From contig JACCUI010000218.1 of the NCBI GenBank assembly GCA_013811945.1, positions 1-33,958 of the forward strand: a stretch of DNA of 33,958 bases, written 5' to 3'. Position numbers and translations under genes: made by a program. Position 1 is the stretch's first letter. Each line of letters starts with the position of its first letter. Below, in pieces: positions 17,534-27,442 of the stretch. The notes beneath the pieces were generated by a model that was not told the DNA's origin, did no database searches, and saw only the letters and a program-made list of their open reading frames with translations. Source of the stretch: Pyrinomonadaceae bacterium. Lineage in GTDB: Bacteria > Acidobacteriota > Blastocatellia > Pyrinomonadales > Pyrinomonadaceae.

Positions 17534-18937
17534 GTGATAAGTAAGGGCTCAAAAATATCCGGTAATTCTTCTGCGACGCATTATGGTTCCGCGCTCAGTG
17601 GCCGCTTACTGCTCAGGTTTAGTCAACGGCTGCGCCGATCCAATGCTCTGGCTCTGCTGAAGCAGATCGAGAAATCGCCGTTTACCGCTCGTGAGAATGT
17701 TTCGATTCTTCAATGGTCGCTGCTTTCAGAAATGTTGGACCACGCCGAGAAGCGTGTGCCTTACTATCGAGAACTCTTTCGCTCGCTGGGAATTACGAGT
17801 GACGATATACGAAGTCCGAACGACTTCGCGCAACTACCGGTACTAACTAAGGATATTATCCGAGAGAGGCAGCGGGAGATGGTAAGGGAGGATGTACCGA
17901 TCGATACTCTGTTACAGCATCATAGCGGAGGCTCGACGGGAATTCCGCTTTCCTTCTACCGAGAACGCGAATACATCGACATGTCGGACGCCGGAACCTT
18001 TCGCAATTTGCTGCAGGCTGGGTGGATTCCGGGCGAAATGATAGCCTTCTTCTGGGGAGCGACTGACCGTCTGAATCAGATGTCGCGCTGGCAGTTCGAG
18101 CTTCGCCAGGCTCTGCGCCGCATGTACCAGTTCGACCCATTTCATTCAGGGCCAACGGAGATGTCTATTTGGTTAAAACGTTGGGGAGCGCTCAGACCGG
18201 CGGTGGCACTGGGCTACGCTTCGACAATTGCGCGGTTCGCCGAGTTCATCGAGCGAGGCGGACGGAGTGTGGCGCCGCTCCGGGGCGTCTTCACAACCGC
18301 GGAAAAACTTTATCCTGCCCAGCGAGAAACAATTTCCCGGGTTTTCGGATGCCAGGTGTTTGATCTATATGGCAGCAGCGAAGTGCAGAACATCGCCGCT
18401 GAATGTGCAGCTGGGAGCATGCACATCAATGCGGATTTCGTAGTGGTCGAGACCGATGATCAAGCTGCCAACCCCGAAGGAGGGAAGCCGCTAATCCTTA
18501 CTTCGCTGCGGAACTTTGCCATGCCCTTCATCCGCTATCGCAACGAGGACTGCGGTGATCTCGTCCCGGGCCATTGCTCTTGCAGCAACAACTTTCCGCT
18601 AATGAGACTCAATATCTCGAGGGTCAGCGATAATTTCGTCCTGCCCGGAGGCCGGGTTGTTCATGGAGAGTTCTTTACGCATTTGATGTATGGAACCAAG
18701 GGCATTGCTAACTTCCAGTTTCATCAAACTGCGCGAAACGCAATTACCTTGTGGGTGGTTCCCGGAACTGGTGAGAACGCGAATTCGGAAGCACGGGAAG
18801 CGGCGGTCAAAGCCGCGGTCAGACAGATTCGAGCTCTCGATCCCGATCACGATATTCGCGTCGACGTCAGGGAAACGGAAACGCTTTCGCTGTCCGGAGC
18901 CGGCAAGCACCGCTTCACGAGATCAGACATTAATTGA
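17534..18937 (+). CDS. CapK/PaaK-like adenylate-forming enzyme (phenylacetate-CoA ligase family)
   Basis: A 467-residue cytosolic enzyme of the phenylacetate-CoA ligase (PaaK/CapK) branch of the adenylate-forming superfamily. The GTG at 17534 has GAAGG (17522-17526) at good distance. Visible motifs: the P-loop-like HSGGSTGIPLSF near residues 130-141, FTTAEKL near 255 and the adenylate-binding YGSSE near 277-281, then a conserved MPFIRYRNED block. It would activate a carboxylic acid as acyl-AMP, perhaps for transfer to a sugar. CapK homologues are common in capsule and exopolysaccharide loci, but the substrate is unknown. Its stop is 7 bp before the DUF362 gene, so the two are likely translated together. 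Confidence 0.85.
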   Translation: MISKGSKISGNSSATHYGSALSGRLLLRFSQRLRRSNALALLKQIEKSPFTARENVSILQWSLLSEMLDHAEKRVPYYRELFRSLGITSDDIRSPNDFAQLPVLTKDIIRERQREMVREDVPIDTLLQHHSGGSTGIPLSFYREREYIDMSDAGTFRNLLQAGWIPGEMIAFFWGATDRLNQMSRWQFELRQALRRMYQFDPFHSGPTEMSIWLKRWGALRPAVALGYASTIARFAEFIERGGRSVAPLRGVFTTAEKLYPAQRETISRVFGCQVFDLYGSSEVQNIAAECAAGSMHINADFVVVETDDQAANPEGGKPLILTSLRNFAMPFIRYRNEDCGDLVPGHCSCSNNFPLMRLNISRVSDNFVLPGGRVVHGEFFTHLMYGTKGIANFQFHQTARNAITLWVVPGTGENANSEAREAAVKAAVRQIRALDPDHDIRVDVRETETLSLSGAGKHRFTRSDIN

Positions 18938-18944
18938 AACCTCG

Positions 18945-20408
18945 ATGGCTGACGCTCAAAACCCATTTAACTTCGATCCTCGGATAGCAGTCGCCAAAGT
19001 CCCGCCCGAACCGGACTCCGCTCGCGAACCGTATCCGGAGAAACTAATTCGCGGATCAATCGATCGTCTGGGCAGCATGCTTGGTTGGGGACGGAGTGAG
19101 GGAAACCCATTCGAGAATGTGATACCGAAAGGTGCCCGCGTCGTCGTGAAGCCGAATATGGTTCTTCACAAAAATGAAGGACCGGGTGGTATTTTGCCGT
19201 TAGTGACTCATCAGTCGGTGATCCAAGCCGTAGTTGAGGGGGCGCTGAAGACCGGCACTGCGGAAGTTACCGTGGCGGACGCACCCATCCAAGGATGCGA
19301 CTTTGGAGCATTGCTACAAGCAACCGGCCTGGACGTTTGGTCCGCTGAGATTCAGAAACGCGATTCGCGTTTCAAAGGCATTCGCGACCTTCGTCGCACG
19401 GTTTGTCTGCTGAAGCATGGCGTTCGCCTGGCTGAGGAGGACGTCCAGCCATTGGAGAATTTCATACTCTTCGACCTGGAAAGCGAGAGTCTTCTGGAAC
19501 ATATTACCAGCGGGGAAAATCCATTTCGGGTAACCTGGTATGACCCTCGTTTGATGGACCAAACTCATCGGCGCGGAAAGCATCAGTACCTTGTGGCCCG
19601 CGAGATAATCGACGCCGACATTGTGATTAACCTGCCTAAGCTGAAGACGCACAAAAAGGCCGGGATAACTTGCGCGCTCAAGAATCTCATCGGTATCAAT
19701 GGCAACAAGGAATACCTTCCCCACCATCGCGTGGGCGGATCTGAGACAGGGGGCGATTGCTATCCGGGCAAAAGCAGCGTCAAAAGATCTCTCGAGTACG
19801 TGGCCGATCAGCAAAACATGACTTCGTCGCCAATCGCAGGACAGTTCTGGCACGCCCTGACTTTTGGCCTGGTGCGAGTCTCACGGCTTTCAGGAGACCG
19901 TTTGGGGTATGAAGGATCATGGTCGGGCAACGACACAATCTGGCGAACCTGTCTGGATCTCAATCGTATTCTCCTTTACGGCCGTCGAGACGGCACGCTA
20001 GGGGACCAACCGCAACGACGTACGCTTCACATAGTAGATGCGGTGATCGCCGGACAAGGCGAAGGGCCGCTGGCTCCTCAGGCCCTCCCAATGAATTTGC
20101 TTCTTGCAGCGCAGAATGCGGCTGCGCTTGACTGGGTTGCAGCTCAGCTGCTGGGCTATGATCCTACCAGGATTCCGATTTCGCGAGAGGCCCTAAAACA
20201 GTTTCGCTGGCCGATTGCCAACTTCTCGCGCAGAGAGATAAATCTCGTGGGAGATTTCGATGAAGGAGTGGCTGACGACGTTCTGCAACTTGGTCTAAGA
20301 GCCAATTCGGTGATTTACCCGTTTGGCTGGCGCGACGCAGCCGCCCGCCAGCCGTCAATATCAGAGAATGGCAATTATGCGTCACCAGAGTTGAGCCACG
20401 AAGGCTAA
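18945..20408 (+). CDS. DUF362 domain-containing protein
   Basis: A 487-residue protein from the ATG at 18945. The frame stays open upstream inside the CapK-like gene, but that extension reads as out-of-frame capK. The DUF362 hallmarks are present: VVVKPNMVLHKNEGPGG near residues 65-80, a HQSVIQAVVEGALKTG helix, VADAPIQGCDF, and the central LPKLKTHKKAGITCALKNLI near 228-247 followed by GINGNKEYLPHH. Unlike many DUF362 proteins it has no CxxCxxC ferredoxin cluster, so it may not bind an iron-sulphur centre. There is no signal peptide. Function is unknown; its 7-bp spacing to the CapK-like gene suggests they act on the same intermediate. Confidence 0.85.
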   Translation: MADAQNPFNFDPRIAVAKVPPEPDSAREPYPEKLIRGSIDRLGSMLGWGRSEGNPFENVIPKGARVVVKPNMVLHKNEGPGGILPLVTHQSVIQAVVEGALKTGTAEVTVADAPIQGCDFGALLQATGLDVWSAEIQKRDSRFKGIRDLRRTVCLLKHGVRLAEEDVQPLENFILFDLESESLLEHITSGENPFRVTWYDPRLMDQTHRRGKHQYLVAREIIDADIVINLPKLKTHKKAGITCALKNLIGINGNKEYLPHHRVGGSETGGDCYPGKSSVKRSLEYVADQQNMTSSPIAGQFWHALTFGLVRVSRLSGDRLGYEGSWSGNDTIWRTCLDLNRILLYGRRDGTLGDQPQRRTLHIVDAVIAGQGEGPLAPQALPMNLLLAAQNAAALDWVAAQLLGYDPTRIPISREALKQFRWPIANFSRREINLVGDFDEGVADDVLQLGLRANSVIYPFGWRDAAARQPSISENGNYASPELSHEG

Positions 20409-20463
20409 GGCCGTTGCGAGCATAGCGCAAGCCGTAAAACGGCGCGGCGGCTAGCAGCTAAAC

Positions 20464-21708
20464 ATGAGCAGTAAGCTGAACATCCTCCAACTTGTAGGCA
20501 GTTTCAACCAGGGTGGAACGGAGCGTCAGGCAGTTCAGTTAACCCGTTTGCTTCACGCTACTGGTCGTCATAAGGTTTTCGTCGCATGTTTAGATCCCGC
20601 CGGCCCTCTTCGGAGAGAGCTTGAGGAGCTCAACCTCAAAGAGATACCGGAATTTCCGCTCACCTCCTTCTACGATCTGAACACCCTGGCCCAATGGCGT
20701 CGTTTTGGACGTTTCTGCCGCCACCACCAGATCGATCTCATTCACGTACACGACTTCTATACGAACATCTTTGGAGTCTTCGGCGCATTGCTAGGTCACG
20801 TGCCAATAAGAATTGCGTCGCGGCGCGAAACGGATCCTTTTCGTTCGCCGGCACAACGGTTTGTCGAACATGGTGCGTACAACCTGGCTCAGGCAATCGT
20901 CGCGAATTCCGAGGCTGTTAAGGAGCAACTTATCAGCGAAGGCATAAGCCGGAACAAGATTGTGACCGTCTATAACGGGATGGACACTACTCGCGTAAAG
21001 CCGTTGCCTGAGGCCAATCGCAACGAGACACTTATCGCTCTTGGCCTTCCCACAGACAGCGGCATTCGTTTTGTTACGATGGTTGCTAACATGCGGCAGC
21101 CAAAGAGCGGCCCCGAGCCTTACAAAGATCAACCGACGTTTTTGAGAGCCGCGAAACGAGTCTTGGCCACAATACCAAACGCCGCCTTTGTCGTTGCCGG
21201 CGAAGGGGAATTGATGCCCAGTTTTATTGCATTGGCCTCCAGTCTCGGAATTGCGGAGCGCACATTCTTCATTGGCCGGTGCGCCCAGATGTCGGAGCTG
21301 CTGGCTATTTCTGACGTTTGCGTGCTGTCCTCTAAGAGTTCGGAAGGATTTTCGAATTCAATAATCGAGTACATGGCAGCTGCGCGTCCCGTCGTTGCGA
21401 CAGATGTCGGTGGCGCTCGCGAACAGATCGTAAACGGCCGGACCGGGTTTGTGGTTCAACCCGGCGATGATCTCTTGCTCGCGGAACATGTGGTCGAGTT
21501 ACTTAAGGATCGTGAGCGGGCGCGTGGCATGGGTCAGTTGGGACTTGCTCGGGTGCGAGAGATGTTCTCACTGGAAATTCAATTGCGTAAGACTGAGGAG
21601 CTATATGAGGTTCTGGCCGTAGAAAGGCTGCATCGACCGGCCTCCGTCGAATCTAATGGCCATGCTCTGGACGGGTCACGAAACTCAGTGCCAGGGAACG
21701 AAACCTGA
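20464..21708 (+). CDS. Family 4 glycosyltransferase (GT-B fold), first of three
   Basis: A 414-residue cytosolic glycosyltransferase. The N-terminal domain opens with LNILQLVGSFNQGGTERQAV, the glycine-rich acceptor-side loop of GT4 enzymes, and has IDLIHVHDFYTNIFG. The C-terminal donor domain has VVAGEGELMPSF, FIGRCAQMSELLAISDVCVL and the conserved SSEGFSNSIIEYMAAARPVV block, whose Glu residues bind the nucleotide-sugar ribose and phosphate, then GGAREQIVNGRTGFVV. It would add one sugar to the lipid-linked repeat unit. It lies 55 bp after the DUF362 gene; that gap contains a small GCCGT-AAA-ACGGC hairpin without a T-run. Confidence 0.92.
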   Translation: MSSKLNILQLVGSFNQGGTERQAVQLTRLLHATGRHKVFVACLDPAGPLRRELEELNLKEIPEFPLTSFYDLNTLAQWRRFGRFCRHHQIDLIHVHDFYTNIFGVFGALLGHVPIRIASRRETDPFRSPAQRFVEHGAYNLAQAIVANSEAVKEQLISEGISRNKIVTVYNGMDTTRVKPLPEANRNETLIALGLPTDSGIRFVTMVANMRQPKSGPEPYKDQPTFLRAAKRVLATIPNAAFVVAGEGELMPSFIALASSLGIAERTFFIGRCAQMSELLAISDVCVLSSKSSEGFSNSIIEYMAAARPVVATDVGGAREQIVNGRTGFVVQPGDDLLLAEHVVELLKDRERARGMGQLGLARVREMFSLEIQLRKTEELYEVLAVERLHRPASVESNGHALDGSRNSVPGNET

Positions 21709-21721
21709 CGTGAAAGACCTA

Positions 21722-22885
21722 ATGGAGATTGATCAAAACAGGAAAGAGAATGAACCTTCTTCCGTCATCACTCGTCTGCGGGTTCTCATCGTTGCGCCCT
21801 CGCTGAGGATACTTGGTGGCCAGGCCGTCCAGGCTAAACGCCTGATTGATCGATTGAAGAAGGAATCGTCACTTGAAGTTGGCTTTCTACCAATCAATCC
21901 GCGTTTGCCTGGTCCGCTCAGTAACTTGCAAAGTGTCAAATACCTTCGGACCATCGTCACGGAAGTGGCCTATCTCATTTCATTGGCAACGCGAATTCCG
22001 CGGTTCGACGTCATACACATTTTCTCGGCCTCTTATACATCCTTCATTCTCGCGCCCGCCCCGGCCGTATTGATCTCACGGTTGTTTGGCAAGAAGTCCA
22101 TCCTGAATTATCGAAGTGGAGAGGCTGAAGATCATTTAACACATTGGCCCGGCACTACCTTACCGGTGCTTAGAAGGGTTGACGAAATTGTAGTGCCCTC
22201 AGGCTATCTCGTCGAAGTATTCGGTCGGTTTGGTTTTCGGGCACGTTCAGTCTTTAATTTCGTTGACACAAATCGCTTCCGCTTTCGAGAGCGCAACCCG
22301 CTGAAACCAGTCTTTTTTGCCAACCGCAATTTCGAACCACATTACAATGTGGCCTGCGTATTAAGGGCGTTCGCGATTGTTCAAAAAAAACTTCCCCAAG
22401 CCGAACTAATCGTCGCCGGCGATGGAAAGCAAAGAACGGAACTGGAATCGCTGGCATCGCAACTAAACCTCAGAAACATAAAATTTCTTGGTCTCGTGCC
22501 GCAGGAGAAGATGCCTGAACTTTATAACGCCGCCGACATTTATCTTAACTGCCCTAATATCGACAACATGCCCGGATCGATCATAGAGGCTTTCGCCTCG
22601 GGTCTGCCTGTCGTAACCACCGAGGCGGGCGGCATCCCTTTTATCGTCACCGATGGCCAGAGTGGTTTGCTGGTTTCTTGCGGAGACCATGAAGGCGTCG
22701 GGGGCGCGGCCCTTCGACTGCTGGAAGACCCGGCGCTCGCGGCGTCTATTACCAGGACTGCGCACAAGGAGTGCGAGAAATACGATTGGGAATCAGTTCG
22801 TGAAGAGTGGCTGAGATTATACTTTGAGCTGGCGGAAGATCGTGCCGTCAAAGGACGTCTCATTGAAAAACCGGGCACTGAATAA
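21722..22885 (+). CDS. Family 4 glycosyltransferase, second of three
   Basis: A 387-residue GT-B enzyme from the ATG at 21722. An in-frame GTG at 21710, just after the previous stop, is an alternative with an AGGGA-like site upstream; the frame is also open further back inside the previous gene. The N-terminal domain shows LRVLIVAPSLRILGGQAVQA and DVIHIFSAS. The donor domain shows LIVAGDGKQRTELESLA, FLGLVPQEKMPELYNAADIY, NMPGSIIEAFASGLPVVTTE and GGIPFIVTDGQSGLLV. The donor and acceptor sugars cannot be read from sequence. It is followed by the heparinase-like gene after 54 bp. Confidence 0.9.
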   Translation: MEIDQNRKENEPSSVITRLRVLIVAPSLRILGGQAVQAKRLIDRLKKESSLEVGFLPINPRLPGPLSNLQSVKYLRTIVTEVAYLISLATRIPRFDVIHIFSASYTSFILAPAPAVLISRLFGKKSILNYRSGEAEDHLTHWPGTTLPVLRRVDEIVVPSGYLVEVFGRFGFRARSVFNFVDTNRFRFRERNPLKPVFFANRNFEPHYNVACVLRAFAIVQKKLPQAELIVAGDGKQRTELESLASQLNLRNIKFLGLVPQEKMPELYNAADIYLNCPNIDNMPGSIIEAFASGLPVVTTEAGGIPFIVTDGQSGLLVSCGDHEGVGGAALRLLEDPALAASITRTAHKECEKYDWESVREEWLRLYFELAEDRAVKGRLIEKPGTE

Positions 22886-22939
22886 AGATCGGTCAGATCT
22901 ATCTCTGCGGCGGGGTGATTAATAAGTCTATGAAGTTCT

Positions 22940-25396
22940 ATGATCAGGTTTAAGGACCAATTTCGAAGGCTGACACGAATGAGTGCGAGCGAACTTAGTG
23001 GGCGCAGCGCTCAGAAGGCCGCGGCATTCGCAGAGCGGTGGGGTTGGTCATCGCTCTCAAAGCTACCGAGCGATCAAACGCTCTTTGCGATGAGCGATCT
23101 CTCGTCAAGAGGCATCGTCCCGTCAGCGCAAGGGTTCCTCGAGTGTTTCCGCTCGCGCTCGACACCAAACTTTTTTGCGGGCTTCGCCGACAAAGATGCA
23201 ACGGTACTGGAGTTGAGGAAGAGATGGCCATCTGCTGAGTCTGAAATCGTGGAACGCGCCAACCGGCTAGTTGCGGGTCGCTTCGACTTGCTTGGGTTGC
23301 GCGACATCAGTTTCGGCGATCCCATCGACTGGCATCTGGAGCCGATGTCCGGCAAACGCGCGCCTCACGTACACTGGAGCAAGCTTGATTATCTCGATGC
23401 GGAACTTGCAGGTGACAAGAAAATAATCTGGGAGTTAAATCGCCAGCAGTATTTCGCGACACTGGGCCAGGCTTACTGGCTGACAAATGACGAGCGGTAC
23501 GCCGAGACTTTTGTTGCGCATCTTGACTCGTGGATGGATCAGAACGCTCCGAAGGTCGGCATCAACTGGGCCAGCAGCCTGGAGGTGGCTTTTCGTTCGA
23601 TCTCCTGGCTATGGGGGTTCTATTTCTTCAAGGATTCGCCCTCCTTAAAGGCCGGCACCTTCCTGCGCGCGATGAAGTTTCTCTACCTTCATGCCCGTCA
23701 TTTGGAAACTTACCTCTCTACTTACTTCAGCCCCAACACACATCTCACCGGGGAGACTCTAGGGCTGTTTTATCTGGGTTTGTTTCTTCCCGAATTCTCT
23801 GATGCCTGGCGGTGGAAGGAAAAGGGAACGTCGATTTTGATGCAGCAACTCTCTCGTCACGTAAGACCCGACGGAGTCTACTTCGAACAATCAAGCTACT
23901 ATCATCGATACACGACCGACTTCTACACACACTTCCTGATACTTTCTCAGAAAAACGGTGAGCAACGTCCCAGCGATGTGCCTCTTAAACTCCAGGCCTT
24001 ACTGGACCACTTGATGTACATCACCCGCCCAGATGGAACTACGCCTTTCTTCGGAGACGACGATGGGGGTCGACTCGATCCGCTTGATCGGCGTCCGGTA
24101 AACGATTTCCGCGCTTCGTTATCAACCGGTGCCGCGCTCTTTAATCGGGCAGATTACAAGTTTGTCGCCGCCGAAAAGGCCGAACAAACGTTATGGTTGC
24201 TTGGTCCAGAGGCGCTCCAAAATCTGGATGACCTTGAAGCGACACCCCCCGCCCGGCAGTCGGCGGCCTTCAAGGATTCCGGCTACTACATTATGCGCGA
24301 TGGCTGGGGGCCGGCTGCCAACTTTCTATTGTTTGATTGCGGTCCCCATGGCGAGATTAGTTGCGGGCACGCGCATGCCGATGCGCTCTCGTTCGAGCTG
24401 GCCCCAGGTGGGCGGACGATGCTGGTCGACCCCGGCACCTACACCTACACTGGTTCGAAAGAGATGCGTGATTGGTTCCGCAGTTCAGTCGCTCATAACA
24501 CGCTCACAATCGACGGTGAATCTTCGTCGGTTCCAGACGGCCCGTTCTCCTGGCTGAGCGTAGCCCAATGCACCACCGCGAGTTGGATCAGCACCAATCG
24601 CTTCGACTATGTTGAGGGTGGTCACGACGGCTATTCGCGATTGGCGAGCCCTGCGGCGCATTCCCGCTCCATCCTGTTTCTCAAAAAGAATTACTGGGTT
24701 GTGCGCGACCGAGTGAGCGCTGACATGGAACATCGGGTGGATTTGTGGTTTCACTTTGATTCCAATGCCGCCCCACTGATCGAAGCTCTCGAGGGACAGA
24801 TTGGCAATCTGGTTGAGCATGAGGGCGGGACCGGCCTGGGCATCGTGACCTTTGCCGATCAGGGTCGGTGGAGAAGGGAAGACGGCTGGGTTTCGCACTG
24901 TTATGGAGAAAGGGCGCCTGCACGGGTCTATTCTTTTTCGACTTTGATCAATGGCAATAATGAATTGTTGACGTTTCTGCTTCCGCGAACCGACGCTTCT
25001 GAACCAGGACGGGTGCGTGAAATAGAAGCTATCGGAGGCAAAGCATTTGAGCTGACTCACGAGAATGGTGTGGATATTGTTATGATTCGTCAGGGCGAGG
25101 TTGGCCAGCGTGTGGAAATGGAGCGTTTGGCTTCCGATTTTGACTGGACCTGGGCTCGATTTGCAGACGGGAGAGAGCCCATACCCCAGGGATTGGTGCT
25201 GATTGGCGGGCAATGGTTGCAGTTGGATGGAAGAGAAATCATTAAGTTGGAGCGAAGAATTGAATATTTGGCCGCGAGCCAATTGGGACACCAGTTTCGG
25301 GTTGAGACTGACGCCGGCACAGTGAACTTGGACCTTCCGCTGAACGATTTGGAAAGTCTTTTCGCGGTTACAAAACGCCCAGGTGACCTTGATTAG
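22940..25396 (+). CDS. Heparinase II/III-alginate lyase-like polysaccharide lyase
   Basis: An 818-residue protein with the two-part architecture of heparinase II/III-like lyases: an N-terminal (alpha/alpha) toroid, about residues 90-430 (with NRQQYFATLGQAYWLTNDER, GINWASSLEVAFRSISWLW and STYFSPNTHLTGETLGLFYL), and a C-terminal beta-sandwich from about 440, with the signature HAHADALSFEL near 476 and RSSVAHNTLTIDGESS near 515. These enzymes cleave uronic acid-containing chains by beta-elimination using His and Tyr/Asn residues. No signal peptide is visible at the N-terminus, so it may act in the cytosol or be exported by another route. Such proteins are frequent partners of AsnB in polysaccharide loci and may modify or edit the polymer. 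Uronate specificity fits the AlgD-like gene downstream. Confidence 0.87.
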   Translation: MIRFKDQFRRLTRMSASELSGRSAQKAAAFAERWGWSSLSKLPSDQTLFAMSDLSSRGIVPSAQGFLECFRSRSTPNFFAGFADKDATVLELRKRWPSAESEIVERANRLVAGRFDLLGLRDISFGDPIDWHLEPMSGKRAPHVHWSKLDYLDAELAGDKKIIWELNRQQYFATLGQAYWLTNDERYAETFVAHLDSWMDQNAPKVGINWASSLEVAFRSISWLWGFYFFKDSPSLKAGTFLRAMKFLYLHARHLETYLSTYFSPNTHLTGETLGLFYLGLFLPEFSDAWRWKEKGTSILMQQLSRHVRPDGVYFEQSSYYHRYTTDFYTHFLILSQKNGEQRPSDVPLKLQALLDHLMYITRPDGTTPFFGDDDGGRLDPLDRRPVNDFRASLSTGAALFNRADYKFVAAEKAEQTLWLLGPEALQNLDDLEATPPARQSAAFKDSGYYIMRDGWGPAANFLLFDCGPHGEISCGHAHADALSFELAPGGRTMLVDPGTYTYTGSKEMRDWFRSSVAHNTLTIDGESSSVPDGPFSWLSVAQCTTASWISTNRFDYVEGGHDGYSRLASPAAHSRSILFLKKNYWVVRDRVSADMEHRVDLWFHFDSNAAPLIEALEGQIGNLVEHEGGTGLGIVTFADQGRWRREDGWVSHCYGERAPARVYSFSTLINGNNELLTFLLPRTDASEPGRVREIEAIGGKAFELTHENGVDIVMIRQGEVGQRVEMERLASDFDWTWARFADGREPIPQGLVLIGGQWLQLDGREIIKLERRIEYLAASQLGHQFRVETDAGTVNLDLPLNDLESLFAVTKRPGDLD

Positions 25397-25430
25397 GATC
25401 TGGAATCACAGATCGGGACTTTAAAGAGTC

Positions 25431-27386
25431 ATGTGCGGAATTAACGGTATTGCCTTCTCGAGTCGCTCGCGACGCCTTATAGACGTCGCGGTGCTCGAGC
25501 GTATGCGCGACGTGATCAAGCATCGCGGACCTGACGATGAAGGAATCTTTGTCGATGGCCGAATCGGGCTTGGCCATCGTCGGTTAAGCATTGTTGACGT
25601 CGCCGCGGGTCACCAGCCGATGACCAACGAAGATGGGTCGCTGCACATTACTTATAACGGCGAGATCTATAACCATGCGGATTTCCGCGAACCGCTCGAA
25701 TCCAGGGGGCACCAGTACCGCACCCATTGTGATACAGAAACGATCCTACATCTTTACGAAGAGCACGGCGAAGACTGCGTCAATTACCTGCGCGGCATGT
25801 TTGCCTTTGCGATCTGGAACCAGCGCAGCCAAACCCTCTTTATCGCGCGCGATCGTCTGGGGGTGAAACCCCTTTACTATGTCCACTCCGATGATGGTTC
25901 GCTCTATTTTGGCTCCGAGATAAAAACCCTGCTTGAAGCTGCCGCTGTTAAACCCCAGCTGAACTACCGAGCGCTGCCGGACTATCTCGCCAACCACGGC
26001 ACATCGAATGACGAAACACTATTCGCCGGTGTGAAGCGCCTATCCCCTGGCCACACGCTGACGTGGAATGATGGCTCGCTCGAGATCAGGGAGTATTGGG
26101 ATGTAAGCTTCGCCGCAGACGGTGCTGAAGAAGGGCGACACGACGCTGACTTGATTGCGGAGTGGTCTGATCTGTTCCGCGAGTCCGTTCGGTTGCGTCT
26201 AATGGCAGACGTTCCGCTGGGAATGTTCTTGTCGGGCGGCATCGATTCCTCGGCCATTGCCGCGGTAATGAGCGGAATGGTTGATGAACGTATCAAGACG
26301 TTTTCGGTCGCCTTCGCCGAGCGGGAGGCAAATGAACTTGAATACGCTCGCCTCGTCGCCAAGACCTTTGGAACCAATCATCATGAGATCGTGGTTACGC
26401 CTGAGGATTTCTTTAGTGCCCTACCAAAATTGATCTGGCACGAGGACGAACCACTGGCGCACCCCTCGAGTGTGGCGCTTTACTTTGTTTCCAAGCTGGC
26501 TGCACAACATGTCAAAGTCGTGCTCACTGGGGAGGGTAGTGACGAGTTGCTGGCAGGCTATGGACGGTATCGCAAGACTCTCTTAAATATTGCTTTGGGG
26601 CGGCGTTACAAAGCCCTGACCCCTGCGGCCTTGCGCGACGTCATTAGCAGGCAAATCTCACGCTTGCCGGCAGGTTCAAAGGTGGGTGAGAAGCTTGGTC
26701 GCACGTTTCTTTCGCTGCCACCGGATATTGAGAGTATCTACTTCGATAACTTTGCAGTATTTTCGCGCGGCATGCAGCCCGAACTTCTGACCGCCGATAC
26801 GCGCGAGCGCGTCGGCATGATCGATCCTTATGCAGGTGTTCGTGCTGCTTTGGAGCAGACCAATGCGGAGTCAATGCTCGATCGCTTGCTCTACGCGGAC
26901 ATCAAGACCTATCTTCACGAGTTGCTGATGAAGCAGGATCAAATGAGTATGGCTACTTCCGTGGAGAGCCGCGTGCCGTTTCTTGATCATAAGCTAGTGG
27001 AGTTTACATGCGCGCTACCACAGCGACTGAAGCTGCGGGGCTCGACCACGAAATACATACTGCGCCAGAGCATGAAGGGACTCTTGCCTGAGGAAGTTCT
27101 ATCGCGGCCAAAAATGGGATTTCCCGTTCCCATTGGCTCATGGTTCCGAGGTCCTTACGCCTGGGTGCTCGACGAATATGTGCTCAGCGAAAGGGCCACC
27201 AGCCGCGCCCTTTTTAATTCCGATTTCGTTCGTAGCCTCGTCAAGCGACATCAAGTAGGCGAAAACCACTCGGAACGACTGTGGGCGCTGGTCAATTTTG
27301 AAATTTGGTTGCGCCAGTTTTTTGATGGCGAAGCTGCTTACCGTTCTAAACAATCGCAGATTGAGCTTGCGCAATTAGCCTCCTAG
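25431..27386 (+). CDS. asnB: AsnB-type glutamine amidotransferase, copy 2
   Basis: A second complete AsnB-family enzyme of 651 residues. The start is fixed by catalytic Cys2 (MCGINGI). The glutaminase domain shows KHRGPDDEGIFVDG, YNGEIYNH and DTETILHLYEEHGEDC. The synthetase domain has SGGIDSS at about residues 268-274 and TGEGSDELLAGYGRYR near 365-380. In the second ATP-site block this copy reads TGEGSDE where copy 1 reads SGDGGDE, so the two paralogues belong to different subgroups and probably use different substrates. It starts 34 bp after the lyase gene and is followed by a GT4 gene. A biosynthetic amidation role is inferred from context. Confidence 0.9.
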   Translation: MCGINGIAFSSRSRRLIDVAVLERMRDVIKHRGPDDEGIFVDGRIGLGHRRLSIVDVAAGHQPMTNEDGSLHITYNGEIYNHADFREPLESRGHQYRTHCDTETILHLYEEHGEDCVNYLRGMFAFAIWNQRSQTLFIARDRLGVKPLYYVHSDDGSLYFGSEIKTLLEAAAVKPQLNYRALPDYLANHGTSNDETLFAGVKRLSPGHTLTWNDGSLEIREYWDVSFAADGAEEGRHDADLIAEWSDLFRESVRLRLMADVPLGMFLSGGIDSSAIAAVMSGMVDERIKTFSVAFAEREANELEYARLVAKTFGTNHHEIVVTPEDFFSALPKLIWHEDEPLAHPSSVALYFVSKLAAQHVKVVLTGEGSDELLAGYGRYRKTLLNIALGRRYKALTPAALRDVISRQISRLPAGSKVGEKLGRTFLSLPPDIESIYFDNFAVFSRGMQPELLTADTRERVGMIDPYAGVRAALEQTNAESMLDRLLYADIKTYLHELLMKQDQMSMATSVESRVPFLDHKLVEFTCALPQRLKLRGSTTKYILRQSMKGLLPEEVLSRPKMGFPVPIGSWFRGPYAWVLDEYVLSERATSRALFNSDFVRSLVKRHQVGENHSERLWALVNFEIWLRQFFDGEAAYRSKQSQIELAQLAS

Positions 27387-27442
27387 ATGGCCAGCACAGG
27401 GGCCGAATCCGATACCTTACGAAGGGAACCGTTTGAGTAATA

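Noticed and set aside
17340-17537. 65 sense codons in frame after the TAG stop of the first asnB gene
   Set aside because: The stretch is short, has no known motif, and the 645-residue protein is already full length; an open run of this length is not rare by chance, so read-through is not supported.
20430-20446. GCCGT-AAA-ACGGC hairpin between the DUF362 and glycosyltransferase genes
   Set aside because: Short stem and no T-run, so not a terminator; kept only as a note under the glycosyltransferase.
24485-25291. 268-codon open frame on the minus strand
   Set aside because: It lies wholly inside the well-supported heparinase-like gene, has no recognisable domain and no operon partner; it is a shadow frame.
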